Shown piece after piece: positions 33,821 through 46,633 of a DNA stretch of 64,000 bases (position 1 is its first letter; every line of letters begins with the position of its first letter). This stretch comes from Iris pallida (taxonomy: Eukaryota; Streptophyta; Magnoliopsida; Asparagales; Iridaceae): assembly GCA_029216955.1 (NCBI GenBank), contig JANAVB010031417.1:20106027-20170026 (forward strand), written 5' to 3'. The notes beneath the pieces were generated by a model. That model was not told the DNA's origin. It searched no databases and saw only the letters and a program-made list of their open reading frames with translations. The position numbers and the translations under genes were made by a program.

Positions 33821-36800
33821 ATGGAATTGGTTCGCAAGAAGAGGAAAGGAACCAAGTCTTCCTCCGCCGTCGGATCTCACCTCTCCGACAACGCCGGCGA
33901 CCATGGGAGGAAGAAGAAGAGCAAAAAGACAATGGGAGGGATCATGATGACTGCTCCTCCGTCCACCTCATCCTCCCCGGACTCCCCGAACCGCGGCCAT
34001 AAGCGGAAGATCGGATGCGTCGATCCTTCAACCCAGATCCGCCGCAAGAAGAAGATCGAACACGAGTACGTGCTTGGCGTTCCGATTGGCCGGGGGAAGT
34101 TCGGGTCCGTCCGTCTATGCCGCAGCAAGTCCACCGGCGAAGAGTTCGCATGCAAAACCCTGAAGAAGAACGGCGAGGAGTCGGTCCACCGGGAGATGGA
34201 GATAATGCAACACCTTTCCGGGCACCCGAACGTGGTTGCTCTCAAGGCGGTGTTCGAGGACTCGGACAGTTTCCATCTGGTGATGGAGCTGTGCGGAGGA
34301 GGGAGGCTTTTGGATCAGATGACGAAGGAGGGGAGGTATTCGGAGCAGAAAGCTGCGAATTTGATCAAGGAGTTGGCGTCCGTTATTAGGTACTGCCACG
34401 AAATGGGCGTCGTTCATAGGGATATTAAGCCGGAGAACATATTGCTGACCGCATCGGGGAAGATGAAGCTCGCGACTTTGGGCTGGCCGTGCGGGTTGCG
34501 AATGGTAATGGTCATCAGTCTCTTGAACACTTATATATTCAGTACATGTGTTGGAATTGATATTTAATTGTGACTTGTGCCTTCTGTTGGGTTGCTTGCT
34601 CACGCGTTTAGCTGCTAATTCATGTAATTGATGAACAGGAGCAAGATGTTGGTTGCCGAAAATCATGATTGTGGGAAGTTATGAGCAGACACACACTCTG
34701 GAAACCAGTGCATGTTTGTGTCAGACACTCACGACACAGAACTCCAATTACACTAGGACATGCCAAAATGAGTCTTATGTTACTAGCTAAGTGCCGTGTC
34801 GTATTCTTGTCCATGCAACAGAGGTGGAAAGCGCCAGATTATTCCTGATCCAAGTAGCTTATATGCAAGACCCTTAGCTTGGTGTAATGTAGTATAAGTA
34901 GGTTGCTGTATAAGCCAGGTGTTTATCATTGATTAACAGGGTGACCTTTCTACTAGGGGTGTACATCGGTCAGCTGACCAACTGATGTACAATGGGATCT
35001 GACTTAGTCGGTTACAATTTATGTAACAAATTGACCTAATGGACCCCCCAAACAAATATGTTCGGTTAATCAAGTGGGCCCGAAGGTTGCCCCGTTAATC
35101 TGTTAGGTATAATCGATGTGGTTAATGTGTGAAATAGCCATATTTAACTCGGCCTATATTAATTTAACTAGTCAATTTTACGAAAAAGGAACTACGAAGT
35201 CTGAATCTTTAAGGCCCAAATGCAAATTTATAAGCCTTAAGTTGTTCAATATATTGCCACAGATCTCACTATCCAATCCACTAAACTCATTCTCCTCCCT
35301 TAATATAGTAGTATAGTACATATACTTGCATAAATAACAAATATAAAGATAATAAAAAAATGATGTGTATTAGATTTTTGGGTAAGTTGGTTATTTGTCA
35401 GCTAACTAAAGTTGAAAACCATAACCTATCCAACTTATGAAAAATTTAAAAGACTATAACTGGATCGATCGATACCCTGGTGAGTGAACCGGTTAGTCAA
35501 ACGTATTGTTGGTTAATCATGAACAATCCTGTTTTCCACTTTGAAGTTGTGAAGTTCATGCAACATATCTTCAAAATTTTGGAAGTCCTTAGTAGTATTT
35601 ATTTATATTTTTTATAGGTAATAGTAGCTAGCATTTCTTTTATTAGAGAAAGCTTCCAATTTTATTTACCCTACATTAACAATTAGAGAAATCAAGAATT
35701 TATATTCATATCTTTCTTGCAGCCCGAATTCTTCTAGCCCATGCCTAGTTCTAGCAGCTCCCTTGTTTCGGTGAAGGTCTCAAGTACCAGCTGAAAGTGC
35801 AAACCCGAAACCAATATGTTTCTGTCATTTAGGACTGGAATTGGAGATTCTGAAACCATCAAAACTACTGATGCAGGCTGTTTCACGACCATTGACTACT
35901 GAAATCGATATTCATAGGAACGGTCCAGGGTCCTGTCCTGAAAGCGAAGATAAAAAAGGGCCAGGTCCTCCCATTTGCTCATCCATGATCTCTGTCATAA
36001 CCAACATCTTTTTCTTAGATACTCGGGCCTTTGTCTTCCCCGCTCCCCTTGATTTCAAAGTGGACTCTATGAAGGCAATGGGGAAGGGGTCCCTTTGAAT
36101 CGGATCAGTAGTGATAAGTCTAAGAGATACATAAACCAAGATTTTGTACCTTGCTACCGTTGCATATGTTGGTCTAGGTTTAGTGTTTCAATTTGGGTCG
36201 TGTATTTGTATAGCAAACACATTCATGTTGTATCATGAGGGAATTCTGTCCTTGAGTTGATTAGGATTTAACATAGTTGTCATAAGCGAAAAGCGCACCT
36301 AGGCACAAAGGTCCTTTGGTGCCTAGGCGCAAAGTGCAAAAGTGAGGTGCGTACCTCGAGAAAAGCGCCTGGAAAGTAGAAAAACATATAAGTTTTATAC
36401 TTGTGACATATATTATTTTTCCATGTCTTCAATTTGATTGGTTTTTAATAACATTTATAGGCTTGTAACATAAAATTTTGCTAACATTTTAGACTTTAGC
36501 ATATTTTGCAAAAAAATTATGCGAGGTTGGTGGGGGAACAAGAGGAAGGCTGTATCTTGTGTTTAGGCGGTCAAAGGGGTTGGTAGGGTGGTGGTGGTGG
36601 AGTTAAAGAGGAAGTGGTTGGTAGGGGAGGAAGCAAAATAGGTTGGTGGTAGTCAGCAGAGAGTCGAGAACACATCAGTTGGTAGGGCTTGGGGAAGTTG
36701 ATCAGTTTTTGTGTGAGAGAGATCTCAAATTTAGGGATTAGGTTTAACATATTGATCCCTTTTGAAGAAGAAAATTGATTTCGTAACCCTCTCGGTTATG

Positions 36801-39800
36801 TAAACGGCTTGTGGTTGAGCCTTGTTATTTTCGTTTTTCTCAATAAAAAAATATTAATCAGCAGATTAACCTAGACGCCTCATCGCCTCACCCTAGGCGT
36901 GTGCCTAGACTTGGGTTTTGATGTCCGAGTGCGCTTCGTATGAAACGAAGCGCTTAGTTGCGCCTTGTGCCTAGGCGTGCTCCTAGGCGCACTTTTGATA
37001 ATTACCGATTTAAAATGATCTATATTACATAACTAAAATGTACAACTGTATTCACAGTTTGAAGAATAAACAAATGTATTCCTTCAGTTTGGTGGAGATT
37101 TCCTAGAATTTGGCAGACCCATGGATCCCATTTACATGCTTTTAGCAGTGGTGTGCAATTATGTAGCTAGAAAATAGTAGATCTTCAATGCTCCATTGCT
37201 GGATGCATTCTGGAAATATTAATGCCATCTAGAATCCTAGTCATATTGAATCATTTGCTGCCCCAGAGTCAACACAAAAACGCAAAGGGTCTTGGTCAAT
37301 GATAATGAGTTAAACTGTCACCTTTAGTGACCGGGAAGGAAATAAATCTGATTGGTTGTCGAACTCAAATATTTTGTCCCAAGAACGAATACAAATATTG
37401 AATTACGAGCTTTTACCTTCCCTGCAGTCCGACGTCACAAGTCTTCATCAAAGAACAAGAGATCTGTCTACTATATAAGCTGTCCCCTTTAGGCTGGGTT
37501 TTGTACAGCTTACTGGGGCTTCTGCTTATTCTTTTGAAAGCCACAATAGACAGTTCTTGGTAACACCAACTTGTTTTTAAGCTAGCATTTTTGGGGCAGC
37601 TTTTAAAAGCAAGAGGGAGTCTGCTTTCAAAAGCTGTTTCTGCTTCCGTTTTTTTTTGGGAAAGCAGCAGCAAAATACTGAACCAGTCCTTAGTGACCAT
37701 TGACCAAGAACCTTGAGGGAGATAATCTAAGTAGTTGTTGGACTCAATGTTTTGTCTCCAAGAATAAATACAAATATAGATGTACGAGCATATCTTCCCT
37801 GCAGTCTGAAGGAGGAAGACTGAACTGAAAGTTCTACCTTTGATAAGGGAAGGAGTTATACCCTACTCTGATGAGGGAAGGAATAGACGACACTTTGACA
37901 GTTGCAGATGGTTGCCTGCTCAATTTGAAGGTTCCTCCCCTCTAAAATATAATAGTGGTTGCTATGTAAACCTGTGCTTGCATTGTGCCACAATTCACGG
38001 ACAATGGCTATTGAGTTATCTTGGATTTGGGGCTTCACTGTTTATTACTTTTCCAATCCCCTTGCTTGGAGTTAATGGAGAATATACAAGTCTTGCTTGA
38101 ATGACTCTGATGAAGTAATTATCATATAATTGCACAACGGAAATCATAGTATTGATCTAATTGCATAATTAATCTAGAATAAACGGGGAGGGTTAGGTGT
38201 TCGTGCACACGGCAAGCTGACTCGTCGTATACCTAGCTTCAATAATTTGAACACTCACTCGCTCTCCTAGAAATTCATCTAAGCAAATGAAAGATCAATA
38301 ATCTTTAAAATAGATCTTGGGGAGGTCTTTCTTTAGTTTTGAAGAGCTTAGTTATTGGTATGAGGGAAGGGTTTATCCTAGGCCTCTATTTCTACCCTTT
38401 TGAGGATACGACTTTACCTTAAAATCTAAGTTGTCCTAATCCTAGCAAGGAAAGGATTCTTCAATTAATTAATTACAATAATACAATTATGCTAGTAAAT
38501 GTAATGTAATTTCTTAATTGCCTTTGGACATTTTTGCAAAAGTCCATAGGATATTCAATATTATAGTAAGCTTTGTTGTGTAAGGCTCATCAGGTTTAAA
38601 TCGATTAAGCAACGAAATGAAACTTGAACTGTTCAATTTCGTCTTCTTAGAAACTTTGTTAGCATTCCTAACTCATTTCAAGGTCACCTCGTAAGTCATG
38701 AGTGACACATAGTAGTATGTCACGACTACCATAGCCGACTTGGATATGTCTATTCACGAACCCGATTATATAAGTTATCGTGTAACCAATTCCTCGTCAT
38801 ACTTATGTGTTGATCAATTCCATACAAGATAGTGTAACCAATTCCTCTTGTCATACTAATGTGTCGATCAATTCCATACAAGATATAGCCAGAGTCGTCA
38901 TGCCTATGAAATTAATTTTCGCTCTAATTAAACTATTAGACTTAGATGAAACTTGACGTCTTCAGACATTCTTCTTTTATACTTAGAGAGTGACAAGTCC
39001 TTTGACCCCTCACATGTCTTTGCATAGAAACCAACGTACCTAACCACTATCTTTGATGTAGCTGTGTAAGGCAACACACAATAATAGTGTCAAAGCACAT
39101 TGACTTGCGTACAAGACAATCATGCTGCCAAGTTAAGAATGTTACACTATTTGTAACTCTAGACTCCTACTGAGGATTATTAGATATAAAGATCTACTAG
39201 GAATCTAGTGAATGAGTTGTTTAGTGAACTCATTCTCTAATGAGCACCTGCATGTTTGATATACATCTCATGTACATGATCTGCAATTGCGATTATCGTA
39301 TCATACCTGTCACTAGTCTATCCAGAATTACCAAAGTCCAATTGGTCATTCTTGTGACTAGGAACCTTATTAGTAATGGATCATGTAAAATGAATTAGAT
39401 TGTATCGTATAATCTACATTATACATAACCCACTAAGATCTATTACTTGGACTATGTGTACTACTACATAACCCAAATACGGTAGTAGTAGTGGATCATG
39501 TAAAATGAATTAGATTGTATCGTATAATCTACATTATACATAACCCACTAAGATCTATTACTTGGATTATGTGTACTACTACATAACCCAAATACGGTAG
39601 GTATTAAACTATTAATAAGTTTTTGGTGCAACACTATATTGCCTAAAAATATAATTATTTAGGAATAGAACAGTCATTTACTCATCCACTAACTAAACTT
39701 TCATACTGATCTCTAATCTAAAACCATCGTAACCCCCTCCCCTCTTTCTCTCTTTCTCCGTCTTGAATGGACTTAAGGGCATAGATGTCAACAAATGATG

Positions 39801-41255
39801 GGTCTTACTAGGCTGCTTGAATGGGATATCGTGATAGCTAAAAACTAAATCTGTTGCGTGATCTGTCATCAATTGAGGCAGGAATGATGTTTTATATTAT
39901 AGGGAACAGCTGATAATGAATAGGAAGCAGAAGATTATTAGTCTTTGAGGAAATAACACAGCAAAGAACCAGTGTTACATAAATATGTAGGTGTAAGTGA
40001 TCACCATAAAAAATGAGGGGCTAATGTGCTAAAATGAATATAGAAGACAAAGCAACTAATATAACTTTGTACGTTGAGAGACTGTGCAAGATGAGGCTTG
40101 AGTAAAATTTGATGGTGGGACCTTGGATATTTAAATCGGTATTCTGTCGAAGGCAGTAATTGAAGCTCAGCAAATAATGACAATGAGCTGAGTTTGTCAT
40201 TTATTTGTACCTTTCATACTCATTCTGGCACTTCCATTAAGGAGTTTTTTTTTGCTTATGGTAGTAGCCAGTGGGACGGACCTTTATGACAAGTTATTAT
40301 ACATGCTCACTATGTCAAAAGAAAACTGTATCACTACAAGCAAGCGTGTATTGTGAAATGTGAAGAATAAAATAATGTCTATTAGTTCCAATTACGTACC
40401 AAACTCTAGCGAACCATTCTGCTTGATTCTCTGGGGTCATAAAATTCTCAGTTGGTGAGATATCGGATGTACCTTGACTTTTGCCTTTACAAAGCTAAAT
40501 GTCGATATTGGATGGCTAAATAACTTAGCGCACCATGTTCAGGACAGCTCAGCAGCAACGCTAGTGCAGTTTGCAAGGTAACTTGAGCTTAAGGTAAGGT
40601 TAAAATGAGTTTGTTCTGCTTCAATCAAGAAGCCAATTGATTTATGGTGGTTTAATGGGGCTTTTATCCGTCTCCAAGAAGGCAAGAAGCTCATAATGGT
40701 TAGCTGCCTGTGGGTTGAACAGATTGCCATATAATGATGACAGTTGTGGAATCCCTCCTTTTAGTTTTAAAAATCTGTTTTGTGGCACTTGTTAGCAAGG
40801 TGCTCGCCTAGAATTTTCAAAATATTCAAACATTCTACTTTCACTTTTCATATAATACATGATAGACTATATGGCTTTTTCCTGGGTAGATTACTGGTAG
40901 ATGATAGGTTTAATCTGATTGTTAATGTTGAACTAATTTAAAGTTCTCACTGCCATGTTACTTTACCAATATCATGGCATCTTATTGTAAGTAATCGAAT
41001 ACTGCCAGAAATTCTGACGGTTCCTTTAAGGAGAAGAAAGGGAGCCACTTTTGGATGGTTTCTTACGTTGATTTTTTAGTTGAGCTAACTTTAGGTCATT
41101 GAATTAAAAAGCGCGCCTAGGCTCAAGGCGCAGCGATGCGCAAGGACAACGTCAGGAACAAGCCAGGCGCACCACCTTAAAAAGTGCGCGCCTAGTGTAG
41201 AAAGGCGCAGGCTCCAGGCGCTCAACAAGGCGCGCCTAGGCGTAAAGTTACTTTA

Positions 41256-41287
<32 letters not shown>

Positions 41288-41503
41288 ATATATATATATA
41301 TATATTCCAACCTTTTATATACATGTTATATAGTTTATGGGCTTTATTGGAAAGTATAGAAATTATTGTCATTAATATTACTGTGGGTTTAGATTGTTTT
41401 CTAAATTAGAATGTACTTGTATATTTAAAGGCCTATATATATGTGGTTTGTATATTATATGTATATAATTTGGGTTATTTATATCTAATGGGCTTTTAGA
41501 TTG

Positions 41504-41551
<48 letters not shown>

Positions 41552-44500
41552 AATAATTTTGTGCCTATAATTAGTGATATTTTCAAGGAATTTGGACTTC
41601 TATGTAGCTAAGTTTTTAAATGTAGATATTTTTTAATATAAAGAAAAAAGTGCGCCTAGCTTTCAAAAGGCGCGCCTTGAGCCTTGCGTCTAGTGCCTCA
41701 GGCTCCAGGAACCTTTGCGCCTTGGTGCGCCTTTCGCCTTTTAAAACTATGCTTTAGGTATAAGTTGTTAGCATCACTCTCTCTTATGTTAGTGTGTTAT
41801 GCTTTCTTGTATTTTCTTTTATATTTCTGTTGGGAACTGCTGTAACTCGTATGAACATCTTTTTACGTAATGGAAGATTTTATATATACTCCTTTATATT
41901 TCTGTTGGGAACTACTGTGACATTTATGAGCATCATTTTACATAATTGGAAGAGTTTATATATTTTCCTTTATATTTCAACGGCGACTACTGAAGCAAGG
42001 ATAGCAGCACTTTTTAAACTGCTTCAAAGTTCTGTAGACTGTCGCATAATGACCACGGTAGGCATCCATTAATCAGCTGCCTGTGGTGCTGTTCTTGAGG
42101 AACAGAGAGATGTGCAGTACAAGATCCTATTAATCGTCACACCACATTAGATGTTACTTGACTTTACACTGTCCTTACTCAAATGTGTAGCTTTGTGAAA
42201 ATCTATCATGGGTACCTGGTAAACTGATTGAGTTTTGTTTAGGTGCCTATTGACGTAGAGTATTTTCAGAGTTACCATAAATCACTCAACCCCCTCACTA
42301 TTCACGTTTGCTGCAAATTTCATTCTGAAGTTTGGAACTTTTCCATTACAGAACGATAAATTTATCTAGTGTTCTGAAATTCCAAATGAAGTCATTACTT
42401 CTAGTCACACACTTCTGATTGTTTTGATTAGACAACATACATGATTCAACACAAGTAGTTTAGAAAACTACCTTGCATCGGATTTGCACCAATAAAGAGG
42501 CCAAGTTATCCCCACTGTTACCCATTCCATAACAAGTGCCTAGTGTTTTTCCAATTTGGTCCTCTTTTCATAAAACATTGCGTTCTAGGTAATCTCAAGT
42601 ATGCCTTTTGATGGTGATATGATGTGCCATTTTGTAACATTTCACAGTATTCCTATGAGAACAGAAGGAAGAACCATTACCCAAGCATGAATCTCAGCTG
42701 AAGATAAAAAGAAAATCTTTGTATTGTTATGCAATGACAAGTTCAAATCCATAATCATTTCTACGAGGCAAATTATTCTTTTCTGAGGCAAGTGAGACCA
42801 CACGTCTTTGTTATTGTTTTTGGAACTGACTAGAAACTTGGAAAATTCCCAACTGGAAATCATGTTCAAAATGTCTCATATGGTTTTAGTTTTTTTTTTT
42901 GTTTTTTTTTGTTAGGAAGCTCAGTGTGGAAGTTTAAGTCTAGGCCCAAAGTTTTCTCTGGTTCCCTCCAGATCTTTACCAGAAGTTGAGAAGTATGTGT
43001 AACCAGACTTGACTACTTTATTCCTTTATTGCCAGCAATTCTTTGATATCTAATTTCTGGTGCAGCTCAAGGGCTTTCTTGTTGTCAATCTTATCATGCT
43101 ACAACCTACACAGTTTTTCAATTCTTATTGAACACCCTGCCCCATCAACAGCTACCATCATCCCCTAGCTTGGCATCAGTCTTTATGTTTTACTTTCAAC
43201 AATCGGTTCAGAACTTCAGATTGATGAAATGGTAATGGACTTTCTCTAGAATTAGTGCTTATGACCAGGAATTAGTTGCCTCTAGGAGGTGTCAGACATG
43301 ATTTAAAGTATCGGCCGATACCGTTCCGATACTGCCGATAACCGTTCCGATTGGCATGTCCCGATCCGATACCCGATACTGACCGATACCGACATTGGGG
43401 CTTCTTTTCCGGTCAATTCGGCAAAGAAAATTAAACGAAAAAGACAAATCAGCAAGGGTTTAAAGCATAATAAGGTTATAAAAGCATGTAAAAGAAAAGA
43501 AAATCAATCTATTGTATGTAAACCAATCGGTAAGGGCGAGTACTATTTCATTTAATTTCAAAACTACTAAAAAATAACACTCAAAATACTTAAAATTATG
43601 CCTAAATGTATAAATATATGTTTTTGAATGTAAATAATTTATTAATAATTATTTGTTTGCCGATACAAAAAATTCCGATACTCCGATCCGAAACCGCCGA
43701 TACTACCGATATTGCCGATACCAATACTCGTAGGAATAGTCCGATACCGATTCCGATTCCGATACCATATGTGAACCTTGGTGTCAGTTAATGTGACCAA
43801 AGGAGAGAAATTGTTTCAGTTTAGCATGATATCTTCCCATTTACATTAGCTTTTAGAAGTCTCATCTGCTGTACACATTGAGGAACTTAGTTATAGAGTG
43901 TATTCTGTAACTCTTCGTAACTACTCGCATGAATCGCAACTACTCCTATGAGATTTGAGACAGTTTGTAAGGAAAAAAAAGGGTTCAAAATCTGTGTGTG
44001 TTTTACATTTCTTTAACTCGTGCTTTCACTTAAGTGATCATCTATAGTAAAATATGTCGACTAGTAATGTTAATTGTTACTTGTCAATAGATTCTAGCTG
44101 GCATTCACATTCATCAATTATCTCATCTAATTATATTATTTTGAAACTAACTCGTGGGTTCTTTGGGGAAAAGGAAAAAAAACAGTTTTACATTTCTCAA
44201 TCTGGAAACCTTTTGTTTTAGTTCTTTAATATAAACTAGTTTCCATTGCTCTCTTCTAATTCTTTCGTGAGAAATTGAATTTTTGTGTTGACCTTCATAT
44301 TTGATTTGTTGACCGTTAAAATTTCAATTTACCTGTCACTTTGGGATAGGTCAGAGACTTTCTGGTATTGCTGGGAGTCCTGCATATGTTGCTCCAGAAG
44401 TTTTGTCAGGTCATTACTCAGAGAAAGTTGATGTATGGGGTGCTGGTGTACTTCTTCATGCCTTACTGGTCGGCGTTCTTCCATTTCAAGGTGACTCTAG

Positions 44501-45055
44501 AGATGCCGTCTTTGAAGCTATTAAAAATGTGCAACTCAATTTCCACAGTGGTATGTGGGAGTCAATATCTGAACTTGGACGGGATCTTCTCGGCCGGATG
44601 CTTAACCGTGACGTGACCAGAAGAATGACTGCCAATGAAATCTTAAGTGCGTGACTTTTAACTTCTCCATATGCTCACAAAGCGTACATTATTCCAACAT
44701 TAACAAGACTTGTCTCACTCTGTACATGTGCCAATTTCAGGACATCCATGGATTTTATTTTACACACAGAACCCATCTGAAGCATTGCCTGTGAAACCAA
44801 GAGTCAGAAACAAATGTTAAAGTGCAAAGAGTCGAGTTGGGTGAAATTGGGACAATCATTGACACTTCAACTTCGTGCAATTCGAGTCGGACATCAGAGG
44901 AGCAGGACGATTGTGGTTTCATTGATGCACTTGCGGCAGCAATATCACGTGTGAGGATATCTGAGCCGAAGCGGAGTAGGCTTTGTAGTCCAGTCCTCCC
45001 AATCCAACAGGAGTGTTCCTCTAACATGAAGGCTAACCTATGTACAGCATTCTGA
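33821..45055 (+). CDS. PEPKR2: Serine/threonine protein kinase, PEPC-kinase-related 2 (PEPKR2)-like, three exons, frameshifted
   Basis: Exons 33821-34504, 44350-44646 and 44741-45055, all with GT/AG borders. A basic Lys/Ser-rich N-terminus (about 80 residues) precedes the kinase domain: GRGKFG loop at 90-95, catalytic-lysine motif FACKTLKK at 109-116 (Lys112), HRDIKPEN from 199, then (exon 2) SPAYVAPEVL and VDVWGAGVLLHALLVGVLPF, and (exon 3) HPWILFYT. The tail ISEPKRSRLCSP is typical of the PEPKR2 group as I remember it. The domain resembles calcium-dependent and PEPC kinases but has no EF-hands. Two breaks: one base is missing just at the DFG aspartate codon (near 34474), and an apparent 2-base loss in an A run (near 44794) makes a stop at 44818-44820 before the tail. 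ATG 33821 is chosen because it follows the leader and starts the basic region. The protein would be about 430 residues if the frame were whole. Substrate unknown. Confidence 0.92.
34470..34480 (+). other. PEPKR2: Frame break at the DFG motif of the kinase
   Basis: Before this point the frame reads ...ASGKMKLA; after it, FGLAVRVANG continues one frame over to the splice donor. One G is missing from a GG at the junction. If real, the metal-binding aspartate and the whole C-lobe are lost. Confidence 0.85.
34955..35530. other. Possible old Mutator-like element in kinase intron 1
   Basis: It begins AGGGGTGTACATCGGTCAG, which resembles the AGGGGTGCAACTCGG ends of the elements at 51276 and 60696, and contains CGGTTA(A/G)TC-type motifs up to about 35515. 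I could not define the right end or a target duplication. Confidence 0.3.
36273..37005. mobile_element. Foldback element with AGGCGC-rich ends
   Basis: The left end (36273-36375) has AAGCGCACCTAGGCAC, TGCCTAGGCGCAAAG and further GGCGC steps. The right end (36873-37005) carries the complement: CCTAGACGCCTCATCGCC, TGCCTAGGCGTGCTCCTAGGC. The centre is G/T-rich with no coding signal. The same type recurs at 41103-41745. Confidence 0.7.
37320..37815. repeat. Imperfect duplication flanking the 198-bp MITE
   Basis: Blocks at about 37350-37435 and 37720-37810 share GACTCAA-ATTTTGTC, CAAGAA-AATACAAATAT and CTTCCCTGCAGTC. The MITE lies between the two copies. Confidence 0.7.
37492..37689. mobile_element. 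Tourist-like MITE (198 bp)
   Basis: TTA stands on both sides (37489-37491 and 37690-37692). Imperfect terminal inverted repeats: GGCTGGGTTTTGTACAGC at the left and GGACTGGTTCAGTATTTTGC read inward at the right. GCTTCTGCTT/AAGCAGCAGC motifs add to the foldback. Confidence 0.75.
38100..39660. other. Unclassified repeat-like intron segment
   Basis: There is no coding similarity. GTGTAACCAATTCCTC-TCATACT-ATGTG-TGATCAATTCCATACAAGAT occurs twice in a row (38782-38885). The texture resembles an LTR remnant of a copia-type element, but I see no clear ends. Confidence 0.35.
39378..39605. repeat. 115-bp tandem duplication
   Basis: Nearly identical copies start GGATCATGTAAAATGAATTA at 39378 and 39493. 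Confidence 0.95.
41103..41745. mobile_element. Second AGGCGC-type foldback element with (TA)n core
   Basis: The left end has AAAGCGCGCCTAGGC and several GGCGC steps (41109-41245); the right end has the complement (41650-41740, AAAGGCGCGCCTTGAGCC, TGCGCCTTTCGCC). Two (TA)n runs (about 41252-41306 and 41503-41548) lie inside. No coding region. Confidence 0.7.
43287..43785. mobile_element. Element with CCGATACCG-repeat ends
   Basis: The left end, 43310-43400, is repeated CGATACCG/CCGATACTG motifs, starting TTTAAAGTATCGGCCGATAC. The right end, 43660-43768, holds many CCGATA motifs and ends CCGATACCATATGTGAACCTTGG. The AT-rich middle has no gene. It has the same build as the AGGCGC elements: short G/C-rich subrepeats at both ends facing each other. 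Confidence 0.6.
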
Positions 45056-45817
45056 TTCGACTCCTTCCCATGTGTACAACAATTCTCTGAGAGGATTGGA
45101 CCTGATCAACAGCATGGTAATACCAGTTTACCAGATAATGACTTTGGTAAGTGGCCATGGTTTTCCTATTCCCCAAGGAACCCTGTGGGGTTATCTTTCA
45201 ATAGTTGCAATTTGTGCTAATCGAAATAACGTAATTTAGTAACTACCTGGTCGAGCAATCTTGTACATAGATCTATGTAAATAGAACTAGCTGCTTGGGA
45301 AACTTTGACAATGCAATATTTCTGCAATGTGCTTGGCCCAATTTTGGTTCTAACATTTTGTCATTCTTGTAATACTCTCTGTTTGAGGTGTTTTCTTATG
45401 AACAACAAAAGCCTGTGTATGATCTACAGAATATTGTCATTCGTGGAGGGTTAGTTTGAGTTTCTGCGTACTTTGTATCAATTCTATATTTCCAGCTGCT
45501 GCTGCTGCTGGCAGTATGATTCCTAGGAAGATTTTCCTGCTCCTGCAGCGTTATAGCTTGACAAAGACGAAGTTGGGCGGGTGACTTGTGCACCAATGTG
45601 TTACATAATGCTGAACACTCATTCGGTCTCTTGCTGCCTAATCAAGGTTTGGGTTAACGGTGATGACCCATTTGACCTCACATCTAGACAGGTAAGATTC
45701 ACCCTCGAATTTAAGTGCTTCTACTTCTGATTTGGCTATTGGTATTCTCATGTTGACTACTTTGGGCAATTCAAAGGCCAAAGTAAATGTGAATGCTACC
45801 ATGAATCTTTCAATTAT
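45056..45817 (+). other. 3' flank of the kinase gene
   Basis: No further exon is recognised. A CTGCTGCTGCTGCTGG stretch lies at 45495-45510. The transcript probably ends here, but I saw no decisive polyadenylation signal. Confidence 0.4.
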
Positions 45818-45820
45818 TTA

Positions 45821-46230
45821 GGCCACGTTTGGTTCACGGAAAGGAAATAAATTCCTATGGGAATAGAAAAGTAGAATTTTTGTCACATTTTTTTTTTCTT
45901 GTTTAGTAAAACAAGAAAATTAACTAAGAAAGGAAAACAAAATATAACAATGTTCCAAAGATGTCCTTACCTTTTAAAATAAAAATAGTATTATAAAAAA
46001 TAATATTAATGATAAAATAAGCAATGACACATGATTACTTTTGTCATAACTTTTGTAATAATGTTGGAAAAGGAGGAGGAAAAATCAATCCTATGGGTCT
46101 TGAGTGGAACCATGTTCTCACCAATTTTCTTTCTTGTCAAGAAATTGATTTTCAAATTTGTAGCTACCAAACAAAAGAAATGAACAACTTTTCTTTACTG
46201 ATTCCTTAAATCCGTGAACCAAACGAGGCC
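45821..46230. mobile_element. Tourist/Harbinger-like MITE (410 bp)
   Basis: TTA duplicates at 45818-45820 and 46231-46233. Long terminal inverted repeats: GGCCACGTTTGGTTCACGGA at the left and GGCCTCGTTTGGTTCACGGA read inward at the right. The interior has no transposase. Confidence 0.92.
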
Positions 46231-46580
46231 TTAGTGTATCAAGTAGCTGCAACATTGTACTGTTGGCTCAACAATTGCTAATGGTTTAAAGTGATTGCCC
46301 CCTCATGTTGACCACTTTTACACGTTTATTGGCAATAAATGGATCAACTAAGTTAGTCCTGGACCAACGCGGCCTATCAACTAAATTGGTTAAACTGGTC
46401 TGCCGTGTTGTTTTCAGCTTAAACAGGTCAAGCATAACTTGCTAGACTCAGGTTGAGTACTAACGGTTAAACCCAGAAATAGTCCTTGGTAACCTAATAA
46501 ATCTCCATAGAGTAAACAAACAAGTAACATTTGACCCAAACATGGAAACAACTTGGATTATTACTTTGTAAAAATAAAAA

Positions 46581-46595
46581 ATAATATATAATATA

Positions 46596-46633
<38 letters not shown>

